NCBI GenBank assembly: GCA_011053055.1 | Contig: DRHT01000030.1 | Coordinates: forward strand, 1-64,000 | Direction: 5' to 3' | From: Halopseudomonas sabulinigri | GTDB taxonomy: Bacteria; Pseudomonadota; Gammaproteobacteria; Pseudomonadales; Pseudomonadaceae | Length of the DNA stretch: 64,000 nt | In this document: piece after piece, positions 37,035 through 46,447 of the stretch | How the letters are laid out: the number at the start of each line of letters is the position of its first letter | Numbering within the stretch: position 1 is the first letter of the stretch | Program-made: the position numbers and the translations under genes | The notes under the pieces: generated by a model | Seen by the model: the letters and a program-made list of their open reading frames with translations, nothing else | The model's database searches: none | What the model was told of the DNA's origin: nothing

Positions 37035-37238
37035 CAAGCGCAGGCACGCTGCCCCAGCACGCATTGGCCAAAAAAAGCAGACCTCAAAGCGCGTGAGGGG
37101 CAAGTGCTGCGAGCCCTAAAACGCTCAAATCGCTTGCTTGAACCAGCTAACAAAGCAACAAAAAAGCGGAACCAGGCCCAAACCTGACTCCTCTCTATTT
37201 TCTTCAAGCTTCAAGCCCTCAGCTAACCGCTCCGAGGT

Positions 37239-38177
37239 TTACCGATAATTCCCAGCCTTCAACGCCTGAATCCGTACATCCAGCGGCGGGTGGCTCATTA
37301 GTAGGCCGGCGAGGCCGTGCTTCAGGCCACCGTTGATGCCAAAGGCGGTCATTTCGCCGGGCAGTTCGACGGGAATGCCTTGTTCAGCCTTCAAGCGCTC
37401 TAGTGCGGCGATCATTGGGCCTGCTCCAACCAATTGAGCGCTGGCGGCGTCTGCGCGAAACTCGCGTTGACGCGAGAACCACATAACGATGGTGCTAGCG
37501 AGGATGCCTAGCACCATTTCGGCAAAAATGGTGGCGATGAAGTAACCGATACCGGGGCCGCTACCTTCATTGCGGAATAAGGTGCGGTCGACAAAGTTGC
37601 CGATGATGCGCGCAAAGAACATGACGAAGGTGTTCACCACGCCCTGGATCAGGGTGAGGGTGATCATATCGCCATTGGCGACGTGGCCAATCTCGTGCGC
37701 CATAACGGCTTTAACTTCTGACTGGCTAAAGCGTTGCAGCATGCCTTCTGATACAGCCACCAGGGATGAATTTTTGTTCCAGCCGGTGGCAAAGGCGTTG
37801 GGCGCGCGCGAGGGGAAGATGGCGACTTCGGGCATGCCGATGCCGGCGTTGCGCGCTAGTTCCTCTACGGTTTTGACCAGCCACTGTTCCTGTTGTGTCT
37901 GCGGCTGTTCAATCACGCGCGCGCCAGTGCTGCGTTTGGCCATCCATTTGGACAGAAACAGTGAGATGAACGAGCCGGCAAAGCCGATGACCGCGCAGAA
38001 GATCAACAGCGCCTGCAGGTTCATGCCGCCTTGGCCGTCGTGGATATTTCCCACGCCCAGCAGGCTCAGGGTAATGCTGGCAACCAGCACGACCGCGATG
38101 TTGGTAGCCAGAAATAATAAAATGCGCATCATGTTTTCGATCGTTCCTGTGTAGAGATATATCTGCTCGCGCGGCAT
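37239..38177 (-). CDS. htpX: Membrane metalloprotease HtpX (likely start about 38132)
   Basis: [26 protein letters not shown]...[17 protein letters not shown] (HExxH). Confidence 0.96.
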   Translation of the reverse strand: MPREQIYLYTGTIENMMRILLFLATNIAVVLVASITLSLLGVGNIHDGQGGMNLQALLIFCAVIGFAGSFISLFLSKWMAKRSTGARVIEQPQTQQEQWLVKTVEELARNAGIGMPEVAIFPSRAPNAFATGWNKNSSLVAVSEGMLQRFSQSEVKAVMAHEIGHVANGDMITLTLIQGVVNTFVMFFARIIGNFVDRTLFRNEGSGPGIGYFIATIFAEMVLGILASTIVMWFSRQREFRADAASAQLVGAGPMIAALERLKAEQGIPVELPGEMTAFGINGGLKHGLAGLLMSHPPLDVRIQALKAGNYR

Positions 38178-38295
38178 TGCGCTGCGAGGCTCTATTCTGA
38201 GCCTATATTGGGCAAGCTGGGCGGGCTTTCAATGCTGACTCTATGACAAAAGATGTCATGGTCCGGTTTCGCAGGAGAGGCGCTGGGCGCTGTGG

Positions 38296-38727
38296 TTATT
38301 TGTCGCGGGGTAAAAAGCAGTATTGAACGGTGTCGTAAAGGTGGCTGCTAGAGCCACTGCTGAGTGCATCGCGCAGGCGCTGGGCGAGTGTGGCGCGTTG
38401 GCGTGCAATGCTGGCCGGCAGGCTTGGGTCGCGTTGCTCGGGGTCTGTTTTGGATAGCAGCACAAAGGCGCGTTCGCTTAGGCAGGCTTGATCTATAGCT
38501 TCTTGGCGGATGGTATCGCTATAACGCAGAAACCCCTCATCGGCGAGCCACACCATGGCGCCAAAACAGGCCAATTGGCGCGGCGCGGGTACGCCAAACG
38601 CATCAGGCTCGTGCTCGCCAATCAGATCGCTGACAAAGAGCGCTGCCGGCTGCGGGAAGCGGTTGTACAACGCCACCAGGATGCGGGCGACATCCTGGTG
38701 AAAGTCTTCGATATGCAAATCAGCCAA
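38296..38727 (-). CDS. Conserved hypothetical protein between htpX and the aminotransferase
   Basis: 143 aa coherent ORF (MADLHIEDFHQDVARILVALYNRFPQPAALFVSDLIG); syntenic position as in P. aeruginosa from memory. Confidence 0.75.
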   Translation of the reverse strand: MADLHIEDFHQDVARILVALYNRFPQPAALFVSDLIGEHEPDAFGVPAPRQLACFGAMVWLADEGFLRYSDTIRQEAIDQACLSERAFVLLSKTDPEQRDPSLPASIARQRATLAQRLRDALSSGSSSHLYDTVQYCFLPRDK

Positions 38728-38739
38728 TGCGCTGCGCCC

Positions 38740-39951
38740 TTACTGCTTGTAGGTCTTGAGGAAGTTGGCGATGCGCCCGATGGCCATTTCCAGATCATCC
38801 TTGCGCGGCAACGAGACAATCCGGAAGTGATCAGGCCATGGCCAATTGAAAGCGGTACCCTGCACGACGAGGATCTTTTCTTTCAATAACAGGTCGAGCA
38901 CGAACTTCTCGTCGTTATGAATCGGGTAGACCTTGGGGTCCAGTCGAGGGAACAGGTAGAGCGCGCCTTTAGGCTTAGTGCAGCTGACCCCGGGGATTTC
39001 ATTGAGCAATTCCCAGGCGGTATCGCGCTGCTCCAGCAGACGGCCGCCGGGCAGAATTAAGTCGTTGATGCTTTGGTAGCCGCCAAGCGCAGTTTGAATC
39101 GCGTGCTGAGCCGGCACGTTGGCGCACAAGCGCATGGAGGCCAGTATTTCCAAGCCTTCCAGGTAGCTAGTGGCGTGCTGCTTAGGCCCACTGATGATCA
39201 TCCAGCCAGAACGGAAACCCGCAATGCGGTACGACTTGGACAGGCCGTTGAAGGTCAGGCAAAGCAGGTCTGGCGCGACAGCTGCGACGGACTCGTGCTC
39301 GACGCCATCGTACAAAATCTTGTCGTAGATTTCATCGGCAAACAGGATCAGGTTGTGCTCGCGAGCCACCTGCGCCATTTGCTCCAACACTTCGCGCGGA
39401 TACACAGCGCCGGTGGGGTTGTTAGGGTTAATGATCACCATTGCTTTGGTGTTACTGGTGATCTTGCTGCGGATATCGGCGATGTCGGGATACCAGTCAG
39501 ATTGCTCATCGCACAGGTAATGCACTGGTTTGCCGCCGGACAGGCTGACTGAGGCGGTCCATAGCGGATAGTCGGGCGCCGGGATCAGTACTTCATCGCC
39601 GTTGTTCAGCAGGCCTTGCATGGCCATGACGATCAGCTCGGATACGCCGTTGCCAAGGTAGATATCATCGATGCCGACGTTGGGGATGTTTTTGGTTTGG
39701 GTGTAGTGCATGACTGCTTTGCGGGCGGAGAACAACCCGCGCGAGTCGCTGTAGCCCTGGGCTGTCGACAGGTTGAGGATAACGTCCTGCAGAATCTCTT
39801 CCGGCGCTTCAAAACCAAAAGGCGCGGGATTGCCGATGTTCAGCTTGAGAATGCGGTGGCCTTCTTCTTCGAGGCGCTTGGCGTGACGCAGCACAGGGCC
39901 GCGAATGTCGTAGCAGACGTTGGCCAGTTTGTTGGACTTGTTAACCTGCAT
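38740..39951 (-). CDS. alaA: PLP-dependent aminotransferase, AlaA/YfbQ-like
   Basis: MQVNKSNKLANVCYDIRGPVLRHAKRLEEEGHRILKLNIGNPAPFGF...NNPTGAVYP...FNGLSKSYRIAGFRSGWM. Confidence 0.9.
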   Translation of the reverse strand: MQVNKSNKLANVCYDIRGPVLRHAKRLEEEGHRILKLNIGNPAPFGFEAPEEILQDVILNLSTAQGYSDSRGLFSARKAVMHYTQTKNIPNVGIDDIYLGNGVSELIVMAMQGLLNNGDEVLIPAPDYPLWTASVSLSGGKPVHYLCDEQSDWYPDIADIRSKITSNTKAMVIINPNNPTGAVYPREVLEQMAQVAREHNLILFADEIYDKILYDGVEHESVAAVAPDLLCLTFNGLSKSYRIAGFRSGWMIISGPKQHATSYLEGLEILASMRLCANVPAQHAIQTALGGYQSINDLILPGGRLLEQRDTAWELLNEIPGVSCTKPKGALYLFPRLDPKVYPIHNDEKFVLDLLLKEKILVVQGTAFNWPWPDHFRIVSLPRKDDLEMAIGRIANFLKTYKQ

Positions 39952-40340
39952 GGTGCTTACCTTGTGGATCCAGGGCTGATGAGCACGTCAGGGAGGAGGG
40001 TGATGGCAGTCATCCCTGAGCGATTGTAAAACGACCATCATACGTCTTGCGTGGCCCCCTGTGAAAGCCTGTGTTGGTGATTCCTGGTGGGGAAAATGCA
40101 GAAAATGTGTAGCTGTACTGGTGTTTTTGGGTTTTCACCGAAATGCATAAAGACACTGAGGCTATGAGGTCCCGTTTTGAGTTGCTGCAGTCGCCTCACT
40201 ACCGCAGCAGGTGGCAATGTGTTGCTGATGGGGCGGCGTTACAGCTAAATCTATACGAGGTAACGTTTGGGCTCTCTAGAAGCGCGAAACACTGTGGTTT
40301 TGCGTTCGAGCGGCCGATAGTGTTGTCGCAACTTTTTAAA

Positions 40341-40365
40341 TTGCGCGCAAATAAATTGCATGCAA
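40341..40365. promoter_or_regulatory. Tandem palindromes, candidate MarR/OhrR-type operators
   Basis: aaaTTGCGCGCAAataaaTTGCATGCAAatt: perfect 10-bp palindromes at 40341-40350 and 40356-40365, centres 15 bp apart, 60 bp before the glutathione peroxidase start. Confidence 0.55.
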
Positions 40366-40424
40366 ATTAATATCCGCTAAGCTTGGCATTACTGAATGCA
40401 ACTGACTCAAGGAGTATCTTCGTC

Positions 40425-40910
40425 ATGGCCGATCAACTGTTACAGATCCCCTGTACTACCATCGATAACCGTGAAAGCAGCCTCGGTGAGCTGGATGGCA
40501 AGGCGTATCTAGTGGTGAATACTGCCAGCAAGTGTGGCTTCACACCCCAGTACAAAGGATTGGAAGCTTTGTGGGTCGAGTATCAAGCAAAGGGGCTGCG
40601 GGTGGTGGGCTTTCCGTGTAACCAGTTTGGTGGCCAAGAGCCCGGCGAGAGCGGCGAGATCAGTGAGTTCTGCGAATTAAACTATGGCGTTAGCTTTCCG
40701 CTGTTCAAGAAGATTGAGGTAAACGGCGATAAGGCGCACCCGCTGTTTGTGCAACTGAAATCCGAGGCGCCCGGCTTGCTGGGCAGTAAGCGGATCAAGT
40801 GGAACTTCACCAAGTTCTTGGTCAATGGGCAGGGCAAGGTAGTTAAGCGTTACGCACCTACTACCAAGCCAGAAGATCTGCGCGCCGATATTGATGCGCT
40901 GCTGGCGTGA
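40425..40910 (+). CDS. Glutathione peroxidase (Cys type)
   Basis: LVVNTASKCGFTPQYKGLEALW; FPCNQFGGQEPG; KWNFTKFLV. Confidence 0.95.
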   Translation: MADQLLQIPCTTIDNRESSLGELDGKAYLVVNTASKCGFTPQYKGLEALWVEYQAKGLRVVGFPCNQFGGQEPGESGEISEFCELNYGVSFPLFKKIEVNGDKAHPLFVQLKSEAPGLLGSKRIKWNFTKFLVNGQGKVVKRYAPTTKPEDLRADIDALLA

Positions 40911-40931
40911 CCGTTATGCCCGGTCTGTTGG

Positions 40932-43280
40932 TTATTCTGCTGGCTGATTGCTCAGCCAGCGCTGCAGAATGGCTTGCAGATCTTCTCGTTTGAAAGGCTT
41001 GGCTAGGTAGTCACTCATGCCGGCGTCCTGACAGCGCTGTCGATCTTCATGCAGCGCATTGGCGGTCAGGGCAATGATGGGCAGGGTTTGCCAGCGTAGG
41101 TCGGCGCGTATGCGTCGACTGGCCTCGTAGCCGTCCATTACCGGCATGTTGCAGTCCATCAGCACTAGAGCGTAATTATTCTCTGCCAGCATATTCAGGG
41201 CGATTTCACCGTGCTCGGCTAGGTCTACCTCGTAGCCCAAGCGGCTGAGCATGCCTTTGGCCACCATTTGATTGACCGCATTGTCTTCGACTAACAAGAG
41301 TCTTTGACCTGCCGGCAGAGTGATGTGCTCGGCGGGAATCTGGTTATAGGTAACCAAGCCAAAAAGCTCATCTATCGCTTGCGCGAGACGGCGCCGCGAC
41401 GGCGGTGCGGCGACCTGTTGTTGTATTCCTAGCTTCTGTGCCTTCTCTGCAGACAATAGACGACTGTAGCCACAGACCAGCAAGCGCGGTTTGCTTGGTT
41501 CTAACGCTTGTAGTCGTTGCGCTATTGCTGGGCTGTCGAGTAGCCAGAAATCAATATTTTCTGGCACCTGTGGTAAAGGGTTGAGCAATTGATAATCGAT
41601 TATTTGGCAGGTCATGCCCCAGCTGCGCAGCAGTTCGTTTAGCACTTCACCTTGCAGATGACCGCTTTGATTCCAAATGAGTACCGAGCGCGGTGTGGGT
41701 TTGGGGAAGCCCGGTTGTTGGTCGTGGGTGGCCAGTGGGATTAGCACGCTGAAGCTGCTGCCTTGCTCTGGAGTTGAGGTGACGGTGAGTTCGCCGCCCA
41801 TCGCATCACTCAAACTTTTGCATAACGCCAATCCCAAGCCGGTACCGCCAAAGCGACGAGAGATATGCGCATCGGCTTGAGTGAACGGCGAGAAAATACT
41901 TTCCAGGGCATCGTCGGCTATGCCGATGCCAGTATCGGATACGCTGATGCGTACGTGCTGATCAGTACTGCCGCCGCGCTCCAGGCCGAGCGTTAGCGCC
42001 ACATGCCCTTGCTCAGTAAATTTGAGCGCGTTGGACAGCAAGTTGCTGACGATCTGTCGAATACGGGTAGGGTCGCCCAGCAGCATGCCGGGCAGACGCG
42101 GATCAATCCGGCAGGTCAGCTCAATATCTTGCTTTCCGGCGTTTTGCGAGAGCAGGCTGGCGGTCTCTTCCAGTAAGGCACTGAGGTCAAAGGGGATGCG
42201 CTCAAGCTGTAGCTTACCGGCTTCAAATTTAGATAAGTCGAGGATGTCGTTGAGCAGCGCTACCAGCACCTTGCCAGAGTCGTAGGCGATGGAAAGCTGT
42301 TGCTGCTGTTCATTGTTCAGCGGGCTATCGAGCGTCAGGCCGATCATGCCCAATAAGCCGTTGATCGGTGTGCGGATCTCGTGGCTCATATTGGCGAGGA
42401 AAGCCGAGCGCGCGCGCGCCATGTCGAGTGCTTCTTCGCGAGAGTATTCCAGGTCTTGATTTGAGCGCCGCAATTGAGCGTTGGTTTCCTGCAGCTCGTT
42501 GGTGCGCGACTCGACGATGTTTTCCAGTTCTTCGAGATATTTGCGTAGACGCTCTTCGGCCCGCAGCTTCTGGCGCATATTCACGTCGATGCTTTGTAAT
42601 TGACGGTTGATTACCTCTACCAAGGCGCCGATCTCGTCGCGCTCATGGCCGTCGGGGCAGGGTAGGCGGCTGCGCTCACCCTCTGTCTTCATGTTCAGTA
42701 GATCGTTAATCAAGCGCACCAGAGGCTTGGTCAGCATGCCGTAGAACAACACCATTAGAATCAGTGAAAGCACTAGGCTCAGAATGAAGCCGGAGAGCAT
42801 CGTCAGGCCAGCGCGGCGCAGGAAGCTGGCGCCCTGGTGGAAGGTGTCTACTTCGATAACCAGATGGCCGAGCAGCTCGTTCGGGGCATGCTCAACGTAA
42901 AGGGGGTGTGAGTAGTCGCGACGGCGTTTGAATAGAGCATCACTGACGATGCGGTAACGGCTGTTTGCCATAGGGCGGCTGACGCTGGCCAAAGCTATGC
43001 CGTTGTTATCGATGATCTCGGCGCGAATAACCGGGGGGGCTTGCAGTAAACCGTTGACCAATTCCAACGCCAGTTCGGCATCAATGTTGTAAGCGATGCG
43101 CGAAGCGGGGCCCAAGCTTACGTTGATTTGCGCTTGCACTGCCTCGTCGATGGCGGCGTCTTCGGAATGGTAATCGACCATCACCTGAATCAGCCCCAGC
43201 AGGGTGCCTAGAGTGAAGGCCGCAAGTACCCCGAGACGGGTCTGTTTGAACGACAGGCGGTTAGTCAGGCGGATGTCCAT
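40932..43280 (-). CDS. sagS: SagS-like hybrid sensor kinase/response regulator
   Basis: Periplasmic sensor, HAMP-like, HisKA (FLANMSHEIRTPINGLLGM), HATPase (GTGLGLAL), REC (LLVEDNAVNQ...LMDCNMPVMDG); located near alaA/htpX/gpx genes. Confidence 0.82.
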   Translation of the reverse strand: MDIRLTNRLSFKQTRLGVLAAFTLGTLLGLIQVMVDYHSEDAAIDEAVQAQINVSLGPASRIAYNIDAELALELVNGLLQAPPVIRAEIIDNNGIALASVSRPMANSRYRIVSDALFKRRRDYSHPLYVEHAPNELLGHLVIEVDTFHQGASFLRRAGLTMLSGFILSLVLSLILMVLFYGMLTKPLVRLINDLLNMKTEGERSRLPCPDGHERDEIGALVEVINRQLQSIDVNMRQKLRAEERLRKYLEELENIVESRTNELQETNAQLRRSNQDLEYSREEALDMARARSAFLANMSHEIRTPINGLLGMIGLTLDSPLNNEQQQQLSIAYDSGKVLVALLNDILDLSKFEAGKLQLERIPFDLSALLEETASLLSQNAGKQDIELTCRIDPRLPGMLLGDPTRIRQIVSNLLSNALKFTEQGHVALTLGLERGGSTDQHVRISVSDTGIGIADDALESIFSPFTQADAHISRRFGGTGLGLALCKSLSDAMGGELTVTSTPEQGSSFSVLIPLATHDQQPGFPKPTPRSVLIWNQSGHLQGEVLNELLRSWGMTCQIIDYQLLNPLPQVPENIDFWLLDSPAIAQRLQALEPSKPRLLVCGYSRLLSAEKAQKLGIQQQVAAPPSRRRLAQAIDELFGLVTYNQIPAEHITLPAGQRLLLVEDNAVNQMVAKGMLSRLGYEVDLAEHGEIALNMLAENNYALVLMDCNMPVMDGYEASRRIRADLRWQTLPIIALTANALHEDRQRCQDAGMSDYLAKPFKREDLQAILQRWLSNQPAE

Positions 43281-43544
43281 ACGTGCTTGGTGCGGTCCTT
43301 TGTGCAGTCTTATGGCAGAAGCTTAGCGCACTATCGCTGTGGAGGTGGCTATCAGCTAGTAGGTTCTGCAGTGGCGCGGCATTTTTGCACGATTTGTGGG
43401 CATGGAAGAGTGGGATGTCTGAAGTGGTTGCGCGAGCCTAGGTGAAGAGCGGTCGACGTCGTTGGTTGAATTGAGAGCGCTGCGCCGACTGCGGCGGATT
43501 AGTTTGATCTGGGCACGTTTTGACGTGCCCAGATTCAGCAAGAC

Positions 43545-44204
43545 TTAAATACGCCCAGTCAGCTTGGCAACCATCTGGTGCTCCACTGGCAGCATCGCCG
43601 AGACGCTAGACCGCGAAGTGACGCGGCTAAGCAGCGATGACAGGACGGGCCAGCGATATTCGTCAACCAGCTCACCTGCGTGTGCCATATTGATTAGCTG
43701 AGTGCATACAGCGATATCGGCCATGCTGAATTGTTGGCCCAAAAAGTAGGGGCCGTTCCCTAGTTCAGTTTCAAGGTAGTCGAACATCGGTGGCAAATGC
43801 TGTTCCAGCGCGGCCTTCATCATGGCTTTATCGGGCTTTTCGCCATAGTTGGGTGCTACCACACGCTGAAAGAACAGCGAGAAAGTGCTGTAAGGCGCCA
43901 GCTCGTAATCTGCGTATTTCTCCAGCCAGCGTACCCGTGCGCTTTGTTCCGCATTGCTGCCGTAGAGTGATTCGCCGCCGCGGCTCTCTTGCAGATACTG
44001 CGCGATCACGGCGGAGTCAGCGAGCTTGAAGTCGCCGTCCTGTATCGCAGGTATGCGGCCCAGCGGGCTTATATCGGAATACCAGTCAGGCTTGTCGCGT
44101 GGTGGGATGTGTTTGTGTTCATACTCGATTTTTTGTTCTGCGAGCTGGATGCGGATCTTACGTACATATGGCGACAGGATGGCGCCGTAGAGGGTCAGTG
44201 CCAT
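43545..44204 (-). CDS. Glutathione S-transferase family protein
   Basis: MALTLYGAILSPYVRKIRIQLAEQKIEYEHKHIPPRDKPDWYSDISPLGRIPAIQDGDFKLADSAVIAQYL. Confidence 0.93.
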   Translation of the reverse strand: MALTLYGAILSPYVRKIRIQLAEQKIEYEHKHIPPRDKPDWYSDISPLGRIPAIQDGDFKLADSAVIAQYLQESRGGESLYGSNAEQSARVRWLEKYADYELAPYSTFSLFFQRVVAPNYGEKPDKAMMKAALEQHLPPMFDYLETELGNGPYFLGQQFSMADIAVCTQLINMAHAGELVDEYRWPVLSSLLSRVTSRSSVSAMLPVEHQMVAKLTGRI

Positions 44205-44268
44205 TGGGTTTTCCGTATGGGCTGTAGATAGATTGCGCGGCAGGTATTTACCCGCCGCGGCGTTAGAC

Positions 44269-45036
44269 CTAGTCGTCGTAGACGGCTTTCTTTTTCCACT
44301 GTTCGTCGGCGCTTTCGAGTTGTTCCAAGCCAGCATCCAGTTCGCTGGGTGCGCCGGTGCTGGCTTGGTTCTGCTCCACCACAGCGCCCTCTGAGCGCAG
44401 TAACAACGCTTTGTACTGCGCAAGGTGCTCACTGAATGCAGGGTCGTTGAGCTTGGTTAGGTAAGCAATGGCGCGCTCGTATTGCAGCTTGGCGATACGC
44501 GGTTTGCCTTGTTGCATGCCTTGCGCTGCGGTGGCGTTGAAAGTGTCTAGTGTGGCGGCGACCAAATACTGGCGAATTTGGTCAGACCATTGCTTGAGCG
44601 TGGCCTTGTCGATCAGACCGTCGGCTTGAGCATGCTGTAGTTGCTTGTGCAGGTTCTCCAGCTGAATGCGCGCGTCGTTACCTTTGACTTCGGTATCCAG
44701 CGCAACAGGTGCATTGCTCGGTGGCTGATTTTGCTCAAGCTGCGCGCGGGAGGCATCGAGTCGCTTCTGAGCGTCGGGTGCGTTCTTGTTTATACGTACC
44801 AGCTTCTCAAGCAGCTTAACTTCAATGCCCAGCAACAGGATGCTGAGCTCAGGGGGGAGAAACTGGCCGGGCAGAGTGGCCATGACGCCGTTGCCGATCT
44901 TGATACGTGCGGAGATTTCAGCTGACTGTCTGGCGCGCTCCAAGCGGGCGCGCTCGAGGCCGTGACTGATGAATCCAATGCTGACTAAGACCACGAGGCC
45001 GGCGGCCAGTAAACCGCCAATAAGGAGTGGGGACAC
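44269..45036 (-). CDS. Conserved hypothetical protein with N-terminal TM and coiled-coil
   Basis: MSPLLIGGLLAAGLVVLVSIGFISHGLERARLERARQSAEISARIKIGNG. Confidence 0.72.
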   Translation of the reverse strand: MSPLLIGGLLAAGLVVLVSIGFISHGLERARLERARQSAEISARIKIGNGVMATLPGQFLPPELSILLLGIEVKLLEKLVRINKNAPDAQKRLDASRAQLEQNQPPSNAPVALDTEVKGNDARIQLENLHKQLQHAQADGLIDKATLKQWSDQIRQYLVAATLDTFNATAAQGMQQGKPRIAKLQYERAIAYLTKLNDPAFSEHLAQYKALLLRSEGAVVEQNQASTGAPSELDAGLEQLESADEQWKKKAVYDD

Positions 45037-45346
45037 TTGGTTATCTCTCTTGTTGTGTGTCTGATCGTCCTGAGCTGGCCTGAATAAAGCAGTTTATCTA
45101 TATAGCTGCTACTCCAGCGCTCCCTGGTTTATGCTCACAGCGCATGCGCGCAAACCTGTGAAGCATCACTTTAGCATCATGGCCGAGACGGCTGAACGCG
45201 ACAAGCTTTTTTCTGCCGTTGGTCAGCTAGCGGCAAGATGTCTTATTCTTGAGTCTAGGCCTCGGTTCATAGGCCTTTGCCGGCCAGCAGCATCTCCGCC
45301 AGCAGCCGTCGGTGAAAAAAACCTGAAAAAAGATTGGGTTGAGGGG

Positions 45347-45375
45347 TTGACGATATTTCAGACCATGCATAAAAT
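45347..45375 (+). promoter_or_regulatory. Sigma-70 promoter for the tRNA pair
   Basis: TTGACG - 17 bp - TAAAAT followed by a GC-rich discriminator (gcgcgcc), about 75 bp upstream of tRNA-Glu. Confidence 0.7.
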
Positions 45376-45449
45376 GCGCGCCACTTGCAGCGAACAATGT
45401 TCAGCAAGGAGCCAAGGTTAATAGCCTTAGCGATGTGAAGTCCGGATGT

Positions 45450-45525
45450 GTCCCCTTCGTCTAGTGGCCTAGGACACCGCCCTTTCACGGCGGTAACAGG
45501 GGTTCGAGTCCCCTAGGGGACGCCA
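45450..45525 (+). tRNA. tRNA-Glu (TTC)
   Basis: gtccccttcgtctagtggcc...ccctttcacgg...ggttcgagtcccctaggggacgcca; full cloverleaf. Confidence 0.97.
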
Positions 45526-45542
45526 ATTACGGCGTCAGTTTT

Positions 45543-45618
<76 letters not shown>

Positions 45619-45629
45619 GAAGTAACAAA

Positions 45630-45655
45630 GAGACCGCCCATGAGGCGGTTTTTTT
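45630..45655 (+). terminator. Rho-independent terminator of the tRNA operon
   Basis: gaccgcccatgaggcggtttttttg. Confidence 0.85.
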
Positions 45656-45766
45656 GTGCCTGTAGGAAAAGTGGTTTGGCTGGTACGGCGAAGTTGCGGT
45701 CTGCTGTTGGCTTCGCTGGAAGAGCAGTGTTTTATCCCTTCCTGCGGTGGTGCGGTTGATACTACT

Positions 45767-45911
45767 GGCCGAGATGGAACTCGACCTTTCCAGGGTGGTG
45801 TGCGGCTTGGCTCGGGTACTTAGTTTGGTCTTGATCTGGGAGGGCCGGGTTCCATCCCAGTCCGCGGTGGCGCAGGTGAGACTGCTGGTCGAGATGGAGC
45901 TGGAGCTTTCC
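45767..45911. repeat. Second, decayed cluster of the same REP family (R-F-R)
   Basis: ggccgagatggaactcgacctttcc at 45767, ggagggccgggttccatcccagtc at 45839, ggtcgagatggagctggagctttcc at 45887. Confidence 0.85.
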
Positions 45912-45929
45912 GTAGGCGAGAGCGGTTTT

Positions 45930-46331
45930 TCAGTTGCTCTGAATAAGCTGCCGCGCTTGCTGCCAATCAAATACTTCGCCGTTGGCTTCAGCCGTGGCGC
46001 GGTGCTCGTCTAGCAGCTGATACTGGGCGATCTCATCGTCGGGCATGAAGTGCAGGCAGTCACCGCCAAAGTACCAAAGCAGGTCGCGCGGGATCATATG
46101 GCCGATCTGCGGGTAGCGGCTGATGATCTGGCAGAGGATGTCCTGTCCCAAGTACAGGCTGTCGTGATCTTCCTGTTCCAGCTGCGCTAGCAGCTCGTCA
46201 AAGCGCTCTATGAAGAGCTCGTTGCTTTCTTCAGGCACTTGCTCAAGCAAGGCGGATTGAGCGCGCAGCGTGTCGTAGAGGCTTTGTAGCAGGGCGAGGT
46301 GATAAGCGTGATAGCTGAGAGGGGTATTCAT
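45930..46331 (-). CDS. Conserved hypothetical protein (PA2817-like from memory)
   Basis: MNTPLSYHAYHLALLQSLYDTLRAQSALLEQVPEESNELFIERFDELLAQLEQEDHDSLYLGQDILCQIISRYPQIGHMIPRDLLWYFGGDCLHFM. Confidence 0.78.
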   Translation of the reverse strand: MNTPLSYHAYHLALLQSLYDTLRAQSALLEQVPEESNELFIERFDELLAQLEQEDHDSLYLGQDILCQIISRYPQIGHMIPRDLLWYFGGDCLHFMPDDEIAQYQLLDEHRATAEANGEVFDWQQARQLIQSN

Positions 46332-46447
46332 GGTGGACTCCTGATTTCTCTGGCGCGGGAGTCTAACAGAAAGCATGGCTGCCGAAAGCTAGGCCGCAGA
46401 AAGTAAGGCTGAAGGTGTCGATGCTGCCGACACCCTCAGCTACGGGT

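Noticed and set aside
40143-40370. 75 aa ORF upstream of glutathione peroxidase
   Set aside because: Overlaps the probable operator/promoter region and lacks recognisable homology.
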